NCBI GenBank assembly: GCA_002770955.1
Contig: PCUH01000205.1
Coordinates: 1,260 to 7,894 of the forward strand
DNA from: Flavobacteriales bacterium CG18_big_fil_WC_8_21_14_2_50_32_9
Lineage (GTDB): Bacteria; Bacteroidota; Bacteroidia; Flavobacteriales_E; Vicingaceae
DNA: 6,635 nucleotides
Reading direction: 5' to 3'
In this document: positions 6,269-6,635 of the stretch, piece by piece
Layout of the letters: every line of letters begins with the position of its first letter
Position numbering within the stretch: the stretch's first letter is position 1
Program-made: the position numbers and the translations under genes
Notes under the pieces: generated by a model
Seen by the model: the letters and a program-made list of their open reading frames with translations, nothing else
Databases searched by the model: none
What the model was told of the DNA's origin: nothing

Positions 6269-6635
6269 TTATTTGGTTACAACAAACTTATTGTTGTGTA
6301 GTATTTTTCCTGAAGCTCTATCTCTAATGGTGTAGAAATAAATACCAGAATCAAATACAGAAACATCAATAGTTTGTTTAGTAGTATTAAATGTAATGGT
6401 TTTAATGGTTTTTCCAGTAATGTCCATAATTGCAATTTCGCTGTTGTTAGCTACATTAGTAGCAAATGTAACCACATCTTTTGCAGGGTTAGGATAAACA
6501 TTAAAATCAGATGAAACTTTTAATTCACTAAGACCAACAGTTGGTGAATTTTTTTGCCAAGAAACTCTATTTACAGTTCCATTATTTTCATAATCCATTT
6601 CAATAACTGGGAATTTTGAGGCAGCATTATCTGTC
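6269..6635 (-). CDS. C-terminal part of a secreted protein with T9SS type A sorting domain (5' end outside window)
   Basis: Only the last 121 residues are visible; the frame runs off the right edge without a stop, so the Met codon at 6598-6596 is internal. The C-terminal ~80 residues (codons from about 6508 down to 6272) fit the type IX secretion sorting domain, type A: N-V-Y-P-N-P-A-K-D opening, a middle strand I-A-I-M-D-I-T-G-K, then D-V-S-x-F-D-S-G-I-Y-F-Y, and a closing K-F-V-V-T-K. Such domains direct cargo across the outer membrane through the Por/Spr machinery and are then usually cleaved off. The part upstream of the domain is too short to name the cargo's activity. The gene is convergent with the truB cluster and shares its terminator. 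Confidence 0.92.
   Translation of the reverse strand, partial: TDNAASKFPVIEMDYENNGTVNRVSWQKNSPTVGLSELKVSSDFNVYPNPAKDVVTFATNVANNSEIAIMDITGKTIKTITFNTTKQTIDVSVFDSGIYFYTIRDRASGKILHNNKFVVTK

Overview
The window looks like chromosomal DNA of a low-GC member of the Bacteroidota, most likely the Flavobacteriia. The evidence is a C-terminal type IX secretion (T9SS) sorting domain, a DUF3098 gene next to uppP and truB, a TAnnTTTG-type -7 promoter element, gene starts without clear Shine-Dalgarno sequences, and strongly A+T-rich intergenic DNA. No plasmid, phage, insertion sequence, CRISPR array, tRNA or rRNA was seen.

Layout. (1) Positions 1-2621 hold nearly all of a lipoprotein-type M1 zinc aminopeptidase with a C-terminal HEAT-like helical domain; only the start of its signal peptide lies outside. 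(2) Positions 2622-2892 form a gap bounded by two inverted arrays of 7-bp tandem repeats. (3) Positions 2893-3717 encode an exported, lysine-rich protein whose last ~130 residues keep one long coiled-coil heptad register. (4) Positions 3718-3958 form a gap with a REP-like palindrome and, at its end, a -7 promoter element. (5) Positions 3959-6211 are a four-gene same-strand cluster: DUF3098 membrane protein, uppP (undecaprenyl-diphosphate phosphatase), truB (tRNA pseudouridine-55 synthase) and a small exported protein resembling the BamE/SmpA fold. A third 7-bp array sits between the DUF3098 gene and uppP. (6) A perfect 16-bp stem terminator at 6212-6246 separates this cluster from (7) a convergent gene that runs off the right edge and ends in a T9SS type A sorting domain.

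How the genes fit together. The cluster is mostly envelope housekeeping: UppP recycles the undecaprenyl carrier for peptidoglycan and other surface polymers, DUF3098 is a small inner-membrane protein that usually travels with ftsX and uppP in this phylum, and TruB modifies tRNA. The flanking genes encode exported proteins: a peptidase lipoprotein, a periplasmic coiled-coil protein and a T9SS cargo. No complete new defence or mobile system is visible. The least explained features are the three heptanucleotide repeat arrays, two of which begin at or within about 10 bp of a stop codon, and the unusual coiled-coil protein.
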